Source: Galdieria sulphuraria (Eukaryota; Rhodophyta; Bangiophyceae; Galdieriales; Galdieriaceae). From it: a DNA stretch of 64,000 bases. This document shows, in pieces, positions 23,433 to 33,883 of this stretch (positions within the stretch are counted from its first letter, which is position 1; each line of letters opens with the position of its first letter). The translations under genes and the position numbers were made by a program. The DNA is taken from NCBI RefSeq assembly GCF_000341285.1, contig NW_005178464.1:62001-126000 (forward strand), in the 5' to 3' direction. Under the pieces are notes generated by a model. It saw only the letters and a program-made list of their open reading frames with translations, had not been told where the DNA came from and ran no database searches.

Positions 23433-23913
23433 CTACTTTACAGAGTCTTCTGGCTGTGGATCTGCTTGAGTGGGACCTGTTTCCAGGTGCTGTTGGTGTT
23501 TAGCTAAAGTTTGAGGGTTTCTAGAAGAGCTTCCACTTGAACGAGAGCTGCCATCTGAGCATTCGTCCTCTGAAGTTGGATAAGCATGCTCCACACCAAC
23601 TTCCTCAGCCAGCTCTTTACCTTGCTTAGCCAATGTTGCATCTGCAGAGTCAAAGAATTTTCGTTCATGCTAAAAGAATACTTGAGTGGTCCATATATAT
23701 ATATATATCTATCTATATGAAACTAACCATATGGTTTGCCTTGAGTCGCTGCTGGAGAAGATGCCTCTTGTCCGGCAAATTACCATATTTTCGTCGCAAA
23801 CTATCTTCCTGCTCTTTTACCTAGTAAGGCTGTAAGAATGGTTCCCAAATACTTGACACACTCACAAGTTTGTCTGCTGAAGAATCTTTGACTGCTCTAT
23901 GTTCTTGTTGCAT
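23433..23913 (-). CDS. ENSA: endosulfine/ARPP-19 family protein (PP2A-B55 inhibitor type)
   Basis: 125 residues, exons 23913-23866, 23820-23728, 23669-23433 on the minus strand. The core RRKYGNLPDKRHLLQQRL then FFDSADATLAKQ matches the family core (KYF...LPxKxxLLxKRLQKGxKYFDSGDYxMAK). In animals and yeast the Ser in FDSGDY is phosphorylated by Greatwall/Rim15, turning the protein into a PP2A-B55 inhibitor. Here Ser55 is kept but GDY is replaced by ADA. The C-terminus is Ser/Gln-rich and disordered. The second intron holds a TA/TC microsatellite. Only 38 bp separate its ATG from the divergent Mrs2-like ATG. Confidence 0.8.
23693..23717. repeat. TA/ATCT microsatellite inside endosulfine intron 2
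   Basis: Alternating AT then ATCT units within the second intron of the endosulfine gene. Confidence 0.8.
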
Positions 23914-23951
23914 TGTCAGCTACGGAATCGAAAACTAATGTTTGATGGGAC

Positions 23952-25050
23952 ATGGATGCCGAAAACAGAGTTGAGGTCTCTGTGTTGGACGTTTCTCACA
24001 ACTGCAACAAGACGAAAGTATCAGTTTTTTCCATATTCGGTCTTGATAATAGTCATGACGACTGTAATTTTAAACGGAATGACTTGCTTGAGGGGTTAAG
24101 TCTTGAGAATCTTCGATTTGTTAGTGGTTTTCCGACACCTAACCTCGTTCTTAAAATAACAAACCAAGCAATATTATTCAACTTAGAAGATACTCGCGGA
24201 ACAATACTTCGTGACAGAATTTACATTTTGCAAGATTCTGACGAAGTCTTTGGTTCTCTTTTGGAATATTTGAAGGAGAAGCTATCCCGTTGTTGTGATC
24301 CCGATTGGTTGAAGCTTTACTTTCCTCTGATGGCAATGTACTATATTACAGAACATTATTGTGACTATACATCCTTGACTTTGAAACAACAACGAAATAT
24401 CTTTGAAGATAGCAAAAGAGTTTTGGAGGATAGTTTTTCTGGCAAATCTTTGCTTTATTTAAGAGAAGCAAGACAAGGAGTTGAGAGAATAACTAAGAAA
24501 CTAGATCACATAGCGAACAACTTTGCATCTTGCTTTGCTTCCGAGACTTGTGGCTTTCTTTTGGGAGCGAACCCTGCTTGGTCTATCGTTACTGAAGTTT
24601 ATGTTGAAGAGATTCTAAAAGTTGGTATATTTTTTGGCTTCAATCTCAGCAACTAATCTTTTCAAAAGCTTTTAAGAAAAACTCAACTTGAAGGGCACGT
24701 TTTACTAGAAAACTGCAGAAGCTTGGAACTTGGATATACTTCTATGCTTGAAGCTGACTTTGTTCGATTGCTAAGTTCTTTTCTGTTTTCACGTTTTTTG
24801 GTTTGCCTCTTTGCATTTTACACTATGGTATGTACTTTTCGTTCTGAATGTTTATGTGTTGACTGGTTTTATGTTTCTTGGTCAGCTTATCGAGTTTTTT
24901 CACTCCAATTTTTTCAAGCCTTCTCCTTCTAGTGCTTTAACTGCAGGTTTCGTCGTTCTTGTATGTGGTATATATATTTCTGCATTTTTAGCTATATATA
25001 TTTTCCAGCGGTGGCTCACGAGAAAGAAGTTTAGCGTACTTTTCCTATAA
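23952..25050 (+). CDS. CorA/Mrs2-like membrane protein without canonical GMN
   Basis: 330 residues, exons 23952-24620, 24669-24827, 24886-25050. The order of features follows yeast Mrs2: a beta segment with QAILFNLEDTRGTILRDRIYI, a long helical region, a segment SMLEADFVRLL, then two membrane helices (about 257-276 and 290-315) and a basic tail RWLTRKK. Mrs2/CorA Mg2+ channels have an AFYGMN-type motif at the end of the first helix. Here the aligned residues read AFYTM-L, so GMN is absent. The first intron uses a weak donor (GTTGGT). Family membership is inferred from architecture and spaced similarity, so transport of Mg2+ is uncertain. Confidence 0.6.
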
Positions 25051-25118
25051 AGGCTCAGTCATTTTTACTGACAAATGATTGCACTGTGCTTTATTTAACG
25101 AAACTCCTGTCTATCAAC

Positions 25119-25714
25119 TCAAACCAACTCAATCACTCCCATCTCGGCATTATCGCCTTTTCTAGGCATAGTATGAAGGATCCTCGTATACCCACCGTTC
25201 CTATCTGCATATCGTTCCGGAGCTTGTTCGAAGAGAGCGTGCACCAATTGCTTGTCATAAATAAAAGCCATAGCCTGTCGTCTGGCATGAAGGCTTCCCT
25301 CTTTACTTAAGCTTATCATTTTATCAGCAAAGCTACGAACAACCTTGGCTCTTGCTAAAGTTGTCTTAATTCTTCCGTGACGAAGCAGTTCCGTCGTGAG
25401 TGCTCTTATCAGAGCCTTTCTTTGATCTGCTGGTTTCCCCAGTTTTTTAAGTCTATCTCCGTGTCTCTAAACAACAAGTGCTTAGTTAGATAAAAGAATC
25501 AAAGACAACAACTAACTATTGCCACCAAGGGCTCCAGCCTTGGTAATAAACACGGGGTAAAACTAGAAGCCCTTTGGCGTTGTTGGACCTTCTTCGAATT
25601 CACTGCAACACCCATAAACTGAGATTGCAAACATCTCTTGCACGAAATAGAACGTTGAAAGCTCCCATAAGTATTACTTCCAAATACCCCAACAAAGCCA
25701 AGTGACGACCACAT
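25119..25714 (-). CDS. plastid-type ribosomal protein bL17
   Basis: 181 residues, exons 25714-25517 and 25466-25119 on the minus strand. From [10 protein letters not shown] the mature part is collinear with bacterial L17, including [15 protein letters not shown] and [12 protein letters not shown] and the terminal IELV. The first exon encodes a 66-residue Ser/Arg/Cys-rich leader and ends exactly where bacterial L17 begins, a common layout for a transit-peptide exon. Plastid is favoured over mitochondrion, but this is inference. Confidence 0.9.
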
Positions 25715-25975
25715 ACCCACACACACAGAAGAGATTCCTACGAATGATCTCTTCTTTTTGATATAAATTTCCAACGTCACAATAGAGAACCACGAATACT
25801 TTTACGTGAATGTATATCCGCAGAGTCTAAACGTACATGGAGTTTTGAATCATATACTTGAACTCGATACAGAGAATAATGATGAAAAAAGATGTGCAAG
25901 TTCTTTGAGCGACGAATAACATTGACAATAATGCATAATGCTTAGAGTATTGTCGAGAGGATTTTCGAGTCCAAC

Positions 25976-26439
25976 ATGCCTGCTTTGATTGTCACTACCA
26001 ATGCCTTTTTCACAGACGAGGTTCTAAAACAACTGCTGCCACAGCTTTCCAAGAATGTGGCAGAGGCACTGGGCAAACCAGAACACTACATGTGCGTTGG
26101 TGTTACCAAAGCAACAATGATATTTGGGGGTTCCGATGAGCCTTGTGCTTTCACAACTCTTTCATCCATTGGCAGTATCAGTCGTAAGTCGAACGAGAAA
26201 GTTAGCGCTGTCGTATGTGACTTGCTACAGAAGTACTTGAAAGTCTCACCTTCTAGAACTTGTAAGTATCTTAGTTGTTGCATCTTTTATTCACTGACTA
26301 TGGGGCTTTTCTTTACACTCGATTCCGTTACAGATATTCAATTTACTGGTAAGTTTTTGGTTTACTTGTAACTCATAAATGCTAAAACTGAATAGACTCT
26401 CCTCCTGAAAACTTTGGACACAATAGTTCAACCTTTTAA
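25976..26439 (+). CDS. MIF/D-dopachrome tautomerase family protein
   Basis: 114 residues, the family's usual length. The start MPALIV puts the catalytic Pro at position 2, exposed as Pro1 after Met removal. ASIGS-type core (here LSSIGSISRKSN) and the C-terminal DSPPENFGHNSSTF match MIF (MNAANVGWNNSTF). Three exons: 25976-26261, 26334-26348 and 26396-26439; the middle one is only 15 nt and encodes IQFT. Intron phases fit exactly. Physiological role in algae unknown. Confidence 0.92.
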
Positions 26440-26555
26440 GAGGAGTCATGTTGGATATGCTTCTTGTTTTTAATAAAGTGTGGTTTTTTTCCAATTGTTT
26501 GGATTGCAGTCGCGGCCAAACTACGACAAGCAACATCAGCAAGACTTTTCAAGGA

Positions 26556-27002
26556 ATGTCATTATCCAAGTTTTGCATAGGTTTCTTTAAACCAGCTTCT
26601 ATAAGAGCAGTAGTGACGTTACAGAATGCTACTTTACAGCGCTTGTTGCACGGACAATCCTTTCTTATGGAGGAGGCTTCGGGTGGAACACAAGGAGCTT
26701 CTTTGGATCCAAAGGAAGTTGCGGACAGAGTTCTTTCTGTAGTAAAGAAGTTTGAAAAGGTAATATTAGGTGTCTTTATGTTTGTTTTTTTCACTTTGGA
26801 CTCTCTGTAGGTGGATCCCTCAAAGGTGACTCCAAACTCTCACTTTGTGAATGACTTGGGGCTTGATAGTCTGGACACAGTAGAATTAGTTATGGCCTTT
26901 GAAGATGAGTTTGCCATAGAAATTCCAGACTCCGATGCAGACAAGATTCTATCATGTGAAGATATGATCAAGTACATAAGTTCCCATCACAATGCGAAGT
27001 AG
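26556..27002 (+). CDS. acyl carrier protein, probably mitochondrial
   Basis: 131 residues, exons 26556-26759 and 26811-27002. The phosphopantetheine site is [11 protein letters not shown] with Ser88. The [12 protein letters not shown] block fits the mitochondrial ACP (NDUFAB1) type, which serves mitochondrial fatty-acid/lipoate synthesis and complex I/LYR proteins. A leader of about 50 residues precedes the core. An earlier in-frame ATG at 26448 lies only 8 nt after the MIF stop and before that gene's likely AATAAA (26472), so 26556 is preferred. Confidence 0.9.
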
Positions 27003-27228
27003 CTTCCTTTCTAGTACGGCGCAGAACTATCATTTCTTTGTGCGTTATAATAATATTAAAGCCATATCGTTGGTTTATGTGGAATTTAAACAATCTTTGA
27101 ACGAGTTCTAATAGCGCTTGACACTTCAGCACATAGAAAACACGATTATCTTTGGGTCTTTTCAGTTGTGGATACTTCACAACATACCTATCTTGGAATA
27201 ATGGCTTGTTTGTGTCTTTGTCAACCAT
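26968..27228 (-). other. unassigned minus-strand ORF overlapping acyl carrier protein 3' end
   Basis: 86 codons from ATG 27228, with the same frame open further upstream to about 27300 (WYLLVESLKVRYEHF). The residues look protein-like (VVKYPQLKRPKDNRVFYVLK) but match no family I know. It overlaps the last 35 bp of the acyl carrier protein gene on the other strand. It may be the last exon of a split gene or a decayed remnant. Confidence 0.25.
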
Positions 27229-27697
27229 GAAATGCTCATATCTTACTTTTAGCGATTCAACAAGAAGATACCAAGCATACCCAATTGACCAGTCTTGGTC
27301 AAGGTATAGTCAGTTTTTGAGGTTTCACTCTCAATGCAGCTTTTTTGTTGGGACTGTGAACATTTTTTGGTTGTAAGTTTAGCATATATTTCAGTAAACC
27401 CGGCTAAATAACCGGTGAGCGAGCATTATGAGTAACATTCAACTTCACAATTTTTGACTGAAGACAATAACAAAGGCTACTTGCAAACTACGATATGGAA
27501 GATATTTTTTAACAGACAAGGCTTGCCCAAACGAAAACAACTCCAAGTAAGTGACCTTCACATAAAAGTAAGAAAGTCACCAATGTCTTATCATACAGGA
27601 AAAATCCATGTTGCTCTACAAAATAAAAAAGAAGCAATTGCATTTAAATCTCACAATAGGCCCTTGTTGAACTTTGTCGACCATTCTCTATAGTGGA
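27003..27697. other. intergenic, 695 bp, apart from the unassigned ORF
   Basis: Between acyl carrier protein and GST zeta. Apart from the minus-strand ORF ending at 26968 and a featureless + strand open stretch (27454-27693), nothing is recognised. Confidence 0.5.
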
Positions 27698-28410
27698 ATG
27701 CAGCAAAGGCCTGTATTATACTCGTATTGGAGAAGTTCTTGCTCTTGGAGAGTTCGTATCGCATTAGCAGTCAAAAACATTGACTATGAATACAGGGTAT
27801 GTAGACAAAGGCTTTCTTAATTAAGAACTTGGTTTCACCTTCCAAAAAGACCATCAACTTGATAAAGAACGGAGGCGAGCAGTGGCAGCCGGAATATGAG
27901 ACTCTTAATCCAAGTCATACCGTGCCGACTTTGATCATCGACGGTAATACCATTGGACAGTCCGTTGCTATTATGGAGTACTTGGAAGAAACGCGACCAC
28001 AAGTGCCGTTGTTACCAAAGGAACCTGGTCAGAGAGCAAAAGTTCGTCAAGTGGTGGAAACAGTGAATGCTGATACCCAACCTTTGCAGAATTTAAGGGT
28101 TTTACAGTGGCTGCAGAAAGAAGCTGGGGAAGAAAAGAGAAACGCCTGGCTTCAACATTTTCTTACCCTTAACATACAAGCTGTGGAACAGTTGCTTCGA
28201 CGTTATTCAGGGAAGTTTAGTGTCGGAGATGAAATAACTTTAGCCGATTGTGTTATACCGCCACAATATTATTCTGCAATTCGGTATAAAATCTCTTTGG
28301 ATAATTGTCCAAACTTTGTCAGAGTTGCAAAGACTTTAGATGAGTTGCCGGCGTTTAAAAAGGCTCATGCGTTCAGTCAGCCTGATGCACCTGAAAATCC
28401 TGAATATTAA
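27698..28410 (+). CDS. zeta-class glutathione transferase / maleylacetoacetate isomerase
   Basis: 219 residues, exons 27698-27796 and 27850-28410. The zeta signature SSCSWRV is at residues 13-19. Further family blocks are [31 protein letters not shown] (GSH-binding Ser), QPLQNL and the C-terminal QPDAP. The enzyme isomerises maleylacetoacetate in tyrosine breakdown. The 53-nt intron (GTATGT...AAAAAG) gives [13 protein letters not shown], matching plant GSTZ. A nearer AG would leave a 29-nt intron and insert eight residues not found in the family. Confidence 0.93.
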
Positions 28411-28884
28411 TAGTTTTCCTTGTCGAATAAAATTTTAGTTTGTGGAATCTATATCAATTTCAAAGAAAGGGTGAGAAGAATGAAGATTTCATCGGTGGAA
28501 AGTTCAATAAGTGGAATTCAAGACTCGAGTAACAGCCAACTTTCCTTTAATTGGCAAAATTTTTACGACAATCTTACGCAATCAGAAAAAGGCAAGTTGC
28601 ATTAAACAGTCGCCAAAAGTTTGTTTACATTTCCAGCTGTAACGAATACGAAGGAAGGCGTTGAATAGAAATAGGAATTCATTTCTATCTGTTTGTTTTT
28701 TTCTAACAAGTTATTGAATATGTACAAATACACTCCACAAGATGATCGTAAAAAAAAGTACAGCAAAAGTAAATAAGCAAACAGTCCAACAGACGACTCT
28801 TCTTGGGAAATTGGGACATTTAAAATTTTTTTAAAATCGTCAACGGTCAAATTGAATGTTAGACTGTTAATTTGCCAAGTTCTC
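28411..28884. other. intergenic, 474 bp, no confident gene
   Basis: Contains a 42-codon + strand ORF (28480-28605) and a 95-codon minus-strand ORF (28602-28886) with one hydrophobic stretch, whose ATG overlaps the next gene's ATG inside a CATG. Neither has family support. Confidence 0.4.
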
Positions 28885-31020
28885 ATGAAAATACAGCCGG
28901 AACAAACATCTCTTTCAAGTGTTTGTGAACAGAATAGACTTGCACCACAAACTAAAAAAGAAACCAACTGCCAAAATGTAGACGAAATATCGAGAGAAAA
29001 GGAGCCAAAGATATCCGACGATTCCTTATCATCCTTTCAACCAAACGAACAAGCATTGCAGAGTATTCTTTCTGATACAGGCATAGCCTTCTCAGCTTTA
29101 GGAGATTTTAGCGGGAAGAATTGGAGACTTACTGACAGTAAGTTGCCACTGCCTCGAAGGATAACTATTACAGGAAGGAGCTCTCTGATTCATCCCAGAA
29201 GGCATCGAGTAGAAAGTCTACAAGAAGAAACAAGCCAGGAAGCCAACACACAACAGTCAATGAAAGCTTCCTATAATTCTTTCAACTGTACAGACACTAT
29301 TCCAGAACGAGAAGTCAAAGACAAAGAAAATCAACAGAGTTTCATCTCCACTAATTCAAAGAATGTTGTTTCCATACATTCTCAGCCACAGACCAAACAA
29401 GATGAGGAACACACTTTAGATCCTAAATATGAACAAACAACTGCTATCAAGATGGAAATTACGCCAGAGATCGACAAGTACTCACAACTTCATAAGAACA
29501 AAGGCAAAGCCAAGAGAAAAGAACAAAAGGAACAGCAAGCAGAAAAGGAGCAGAACTCGAAAGCGTCCTGTTGCTCAGATCAAAACGAATCTGATCCGGC
29601 AATTTTATCTGATTTAGCCAATTTGAATACTTTTTTATCTCATGCAGCATCTAATGTATCTCATGACTGGAAATACTTTGGCACTGTCATACGACAACTT
29701 TTGGATCTCCATGCAAATGACGAAAAACGTATTAAAGAGCTCGAACATGAAAATGTACTTTTATTAAATCGCATAACAAACTGCGAACGAGAAGCCGCAT
29801 CTGAGCGCGAAACTACTAGAAAAGAAATTCAGCAACTTCACGCAGATCTTTCAAAGAGTGAAAACGAGATCAGAAAATTGAAAGAAGAGATAAAGGAACA
29901 GAAGCGAATTTATACGGAGGAAACTAACAGTCTAAAGAATGAGGTTGAAATATTGCAAACTAAGACAAACTTCAAGGTGGATGAGAAAGCAGATTCTCTA
30001 CTGAATGTTGATGACGAAACTGAAATCATGAGTCGCTACAATCGACTCCAACAAGTGCACATAAAACCGATGGGCGAGGAGTCAAAAGTATCGGCGACAA
30101 CTAATGATATAGACAATGAACGAATTTCCAAGGATGTCTCGACACCTTCCAAACAAGAAAACCTATCTAACCATTCTTTAGAGGCGAAAGAGTCCAAGTC
30201 AACAAGTAATATCTGGAAATCACCTCAGGTTCAACAAGCAACTACGACTTGTTCTCCGTGTTCCACGAAGCACTCTTTCAATTGTCAGACACCTTCACCG
30301 TCAAACAGAGGCAAACTCTTTCGTGAACCCAAAAGAGATATTTTCAATCCAACCAGTGAAGCTTTCAATAGTAATGCAAGCAAGTTAGATACTTCAGGCT
30401 CTTCGGAAAGACAGATTCCATCCAAAGAGAGAGTTGAAAGCTTTCTCTCGACTTCTTTTGAAGTGCAGCCTCAGTCTTTACAACAGATTCTTTCCTGTGA
30501 AGTTCCCCTATCGTCTCAGACAAGTCGTGGAACAACTCGTTATATGAGCTTCTACGAACCAACTTTCAAGCGTGACGATAAGAAGGAGAGTTTACGAGAA
30601 GTGGAAGAAGAACCAGATTGGAGACGTCTAACTCTGACTGCCGAGACTGCAAATAACAATTCACTCTTGAAAAGTACTCAAAATACGAAAGATAACGAAG
30701 ATCAGCTACTCGAACCTTGTGATGCTCTTCTATCGAGCTTAAGAGAAGAGCTCCGTGGTCCGCGATATCGCAATATGCGAGATGCATGGCAGAATCTTTT
30801 TAAGCCAACGTGCAACAGGCTTAAACCATCCTTGTTCTATCAAGCTATTCGAAAATTACCTGCAGCCAAGCAAGTTTCTCAAGAAGTTTTGGATGAACTC
30901 TTTCAGAGAATTGTGCCAACTGCGAAAGAAACTCCCAGAGACTTGTGGGAAGACACCATTGCTATGGGTTGGGAACATTTTGTTCGCTTATATCAAGGAA
31001 ATTTGCATCGTTATTATTGA
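28885..31020 (+). CDS. unrecognised coiled-coil protein with KEN motif
   Basis: 711 residues in one exon from ATG 28885. The N-terminal 200 residues are polar and probably disordered. A KEN tripeptide sits at 147-149 (VKDKENQQ), the form used as an APC/C degron, and a lysine/glutamate-rich run follows. A short globular-looking part (about 235-275, WKYFGTVIRQLLDLH) leads into a coiled coil of about 90 residues. A Ser/Thr-rich region follows, and the C-terminal 85 residues look folded (LFYQAIRKLPAAKQV, GWEHFVRLYQG). I do not recognise a family. A mitotic or cytoskeletal role is only a guess from the layout. Confidence 0.7.
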   Translation: MKIQPEQTSLSSVCEQNRLAPQTKKETNCQNVDEISREKEPKISDDSLSSFQPNEQALQSILSDTGIAFSALGDFSGKNWRLTDSKLPLPRRITITGRSSLIHPRRHRVESLQEETSQEANTQQSMKASYNSFNCTDTIPEREVKDKENQQSFISTNSKNVVSIHSQPQTKQDEEHTLDPKYEQTTAIKMEITPEIDKYSQLHKNKGKAKRKEQKEQQAEKEQNSKASCCSDQNESDPAILSDLANLNTFLSHAASNVSHDWKYFGTVIRQLLDLHANDEKRIKELEHENVLLLNRITNCEREAASERETTRKEIQQLHADLSKSENEIRKLKEEIKEQKRIYTEETNSLKNEVEILQTKTNFKVDEKADSLLNVDDETEIMSRYNRLQQVHIKPMGEESKVSATTNDIDNERISKDVSTPSKQENLSNHSLEAKESKSTSNIWKSPQVQQATTTCSPCSTKHSFNCQTPSPSNRGKLFREPKRDIFNPTSEAFNSNASKLDTSGSSERQIPSKERVESFLSTSFEVQPQSLQQILSCEVPLSSQTSRGTTRYMSFYEPTFKRDDKKESLREVEEEPDWRRLTLTAETANNNSLLKSTQNTKDNEDQLLEPCDALLSSLREELRGPRYRNMRDAWQNLFKPTCNRLKPSLFYQAIRKLPAAKQVSQEVLDELFQRIVPTAKETPRDLWEDTIAMGWEHFVRLYQGNLHRYY

Positions 31021-31152
31021 GTATGGAACTCAAGAATAGTGAATAAGACTATTATTGTCGACTGCAGAGTATCTTATTTGTCTCCAACTAGTTTGAAACA
31101 TATAAAAGAAACATTTTATGTAAACCCTAACAGACAAATGAGTTGCCTTCAA

Positions 31153-31754
31153 CTACGCACGCAACGCCATTGCAAAGATAACAGAAGCACAAACGCTTAC
31201 TACTCCAAGTAGACCGGCAGGCATGAATTTTTTGGACTTTGAAAAACGAATGGCAGATACCACGACTAGTACCAACGAAACTACTAAAGCGACAGGTATC
31301 GACTTTTCATACCAAGCATATGTCAGTAATAGACCTATCGATGTACCTTCAATCCTAAAAGTTCAAGAACAACACTCAATACCAACCTGAAACTACGCCG
31401 GAAACAATAGAGGCTGTGCTCTTCACCTTTAAATAGCCCGCTACTCTAAAAAAGTTGAATAGAACAACTCTTGTGACAAATAACAAAAACCAACCCTCCT
31501 CCAGCTAAAAGAAAAGCATAAAATAACATGAGTGTTTCTGCGAACCGGGTCAAAGAACAGACAATATTGTGCTTCCGAAAGGGAGACGCTCTACAAAGTG
31601 GAGATCCCAGGGGGTTTACTCTTGTATTCAGGCTTGTACGATCTGTTCCAAAGTAACTGGTGTATCTTCTTCTACATAATTTTACTGCTCCTAGAGCACC
31701 GGAGGAACAGTGTCTACAGGCAAGATTTGCACTCTGAGATTGGATAAATGCCAT
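31153..31754 (-). CDS. TMEM14/FAX-family membrane protein, leader suggests plastid
   Basis: 170 residues, exons 31754-31495, 31445-31387, 31346-31153 on the minus strand. The domain begins FYAFLLAGGVAGYLKVKSTASIVSGVVSG and has four hydrophobic helices, with KFMPAGLLG in the family position (KFMPAGL in TMEM14/FAX1). About 75 residues upstream are basic and Ser/Arg/Cys-rich, fitting a plastid transit peptide. In plants FAX1 exports fatty acids across the inner envelope. Function here is inferred from the family and the leader. Confidence 0.85.
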
Positions 31755-32059
31755 ATCATTGAATGGGAATCTTCCAATCACATTTCAGCTACTTCCATCT
31801 ATAAATAATTGAAAATCGTTTAAGTTTGATTTTTAGTTCATCTCTACCTGAATTTTTTCACTTCGCCAAACAAAATGCTAAAAAACTTAACAGAATGACT
31901 TTGGCCTTCTACGACAGTCCTTTATCTCACCCATTTTCTCTGAACACTTGCTAATTGACTAATGCTTTGAACATGTTTTCAAGCAAATAGACTTGCAAAG
32001 ACTACCAACTGAGAAAGTTCTCCAATAGATATTCTCAAAAAAAGCCTTGCTACTGCCCT
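31755..32059. other. intergenic, 305 bp, nothing recognised
   Basis: 5' region of the TMEM14/FAX gene and 3' region of the PPR gene, both on the minus strand. No other signal seen. Confidence 0.5.
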
Positions 32060-33550
32060 TTAAGCGAATTTTCCTTGAAGAGATGACCTAAGAAATAGGT
32101 TGGATTCGGTGGAGGAACGGACATGTTCTTCAAGAAACAAAATGCAACCAGACTTCTTAGTTCGCTGGCTACAAATACCGTTAGGTTTATATCCTTTATA
32201 TTGAATGGCAAACATACGTGGTCCGACAGAGCCCATCTCTGTCAGTTCCTTTACATATCGGTCAATTTCCTGAAGATGAGCAACATCTTGCTTATAACAT
32301 TCAATTATTTTGGATCCTAAACAACATCTCAATTCACAAATTTCGGTTAGTAAACCAGAGATATGCCATACTCAGCTTTACATCGGGACAATGACTAGTC
32401 AAGTCGATAATGTCTTTGTAATAAACCAATGGAATGCAACGATAGGCAGGTTTTCGTTTCTTTCAAACATATACTACATTTCCAGTGAAACATAAAGAAG
32501 ACTTACCAAAATGCGTGCGACATCTGAATATCTTCGATTTGGACATTGCAACAAACTTAATAGTGCAATGCCATATGTACTTTCCATCACATAGTGTCGC
32601 TTTCGGTGTGAAAGATCAAAAAACCCCATTGCTTCATCAAAACGTTCATTCTTGACAAAAATAAATGCAAGTTAACTTAGCTGCAACAAAACTTACCTTT
32701 AAGCAGACTTCAATAAGTGACGAATGAGAAAGTTCCGAAGAATACAAATTGTGACGCTCAAAGGACTCGAAGTACTTCATTGCTAGCTCATAGTTGTTCA
32801 TTTCATTGCAAACACTAAAGGCAACATTGAAAGCTTTGTAGTTTGGACTCACAACCATGCTTTCGAAGATCTTCAAAGCCTCTTCATATTCCCCTCTCAA
32901 GCGACAACATTCCATCAGTAACGCATAAGTAGTCTCATCCAACTGTAGACCGTCCGACTGAAGCAGCGCAACAAATTCTTTTACCTTTTCCGCATCACCT
33001 ACGGCAGCACTGGCAAAGATGAGCGCGTTGTACAGCTTAAGATCAGGTTCTATAGATTCTTGCTTTACTTCGTGAAACAAACGCAAAGCTGTATTCAAAT
33101 CTCTTCTACAGGCACAAACCGTTATGCACGAGGCATAAAACGGTGGACCTGGTCTCAAGCCAACGTTTCTGGATAATTCGTAATAGAGGGAAAGTTCTTG
33201 CATCAGACGCCATCGCGTCGCGACCCCGATAGCAGCAAACAGGATCCTTTCAGAAGGATTTTTTCCGTGCAAATATATATCCATAACTATTTTCCTCAAA
33301 AGATGAGGAGAGACCCTCTTCGGTTCTATAATCTGTTGCAGTGCTCTCTCTTCCTTTAGATTCAACGACGAGTGACTCACGGTTAGAGGTTGAAGGATGG
33401 CTAAATAGTTGTAAAAGGTCAACAGTAAAAAGGAGCGAAAATACAACGTTCAGACATACCAGACAAGTTTACCTTTCGTTTTTGACCCAAATAAGCTTTT
33501 CTACTTAACCATTGCTGCCTTCCTAACCATGCAGTCAATCTACTATACAT
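32060..33550 (-). CDS. pentatricopeptide repeat protein
   Basis: 427 residues in five exons on the minus strand: 33550-33460, 33400-32697, 32650-32507, 32459-32372, 32316-32060. The central part has helical repeats of about 35 residues (YNALIFASAAVGDAEKVKEF, then TTYALLMECCRLRGEYEEALKIF, then KAFNVAFSVCNEMNNYELAMKYF), typical PPR units that bind organellar RNA. The N-terminus (MYSRLTAWLGRQQWLSRKAY) is basic and amphipathic, as in a mitochondrial presequence. The last exon is not repeat-like and may be a distinct C-terminal domain. The RNA target is unknown. Confidence 0.85.
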
Positions 33551-33883
33551 TTGTCAAGAAAGCAATGATGATGAACAGCATGCTCTTGGACTCTAAAGCC
33601 TTTCTCAAGTTAAGAATTCTTTTTGCTCAACTATTTGAACAAAGTATGAAAGAAACGGCTCCCTCTAATGTTGGATATTTCCATCCTGGATATCACATCT
33701 CTCTCTTCGGTGGTTCTTGAAGAATATAGTAAGAGTGTCATATCACAACTACTATTCTGCTCTTGAAATTCACACTCAAAAGCACAATACACATAAGTCA
33801 ATACTTTACCAACTTTAAATCATTTGAAACGATTCTTCAAAAGATGCGCCCAGCGGTGGCATCGAAGACTTGAGCATTTGCCA
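33551..33883. promoter_or_regulatory. shared divergent 5' region, PPR / patatin
   Basis: 333 bp between opposing start codons. The patatin frame is open from 33824 without ATG. No motif identified. Confidence 0.35.

Noticed and set aside
27797-27825. A 29-nt intron in GST zeta
   Set aside because: A 53-nt intron with the same donor keeps phase and removes eight residues absent from the family.
28602-28967. 121-codon minus-strand ORF with a hydrophobic stretch
   Set aside because: No family features; it overlaps the start of the coiled-coil gene, and its hydrophobic residues arise from A/T runs.
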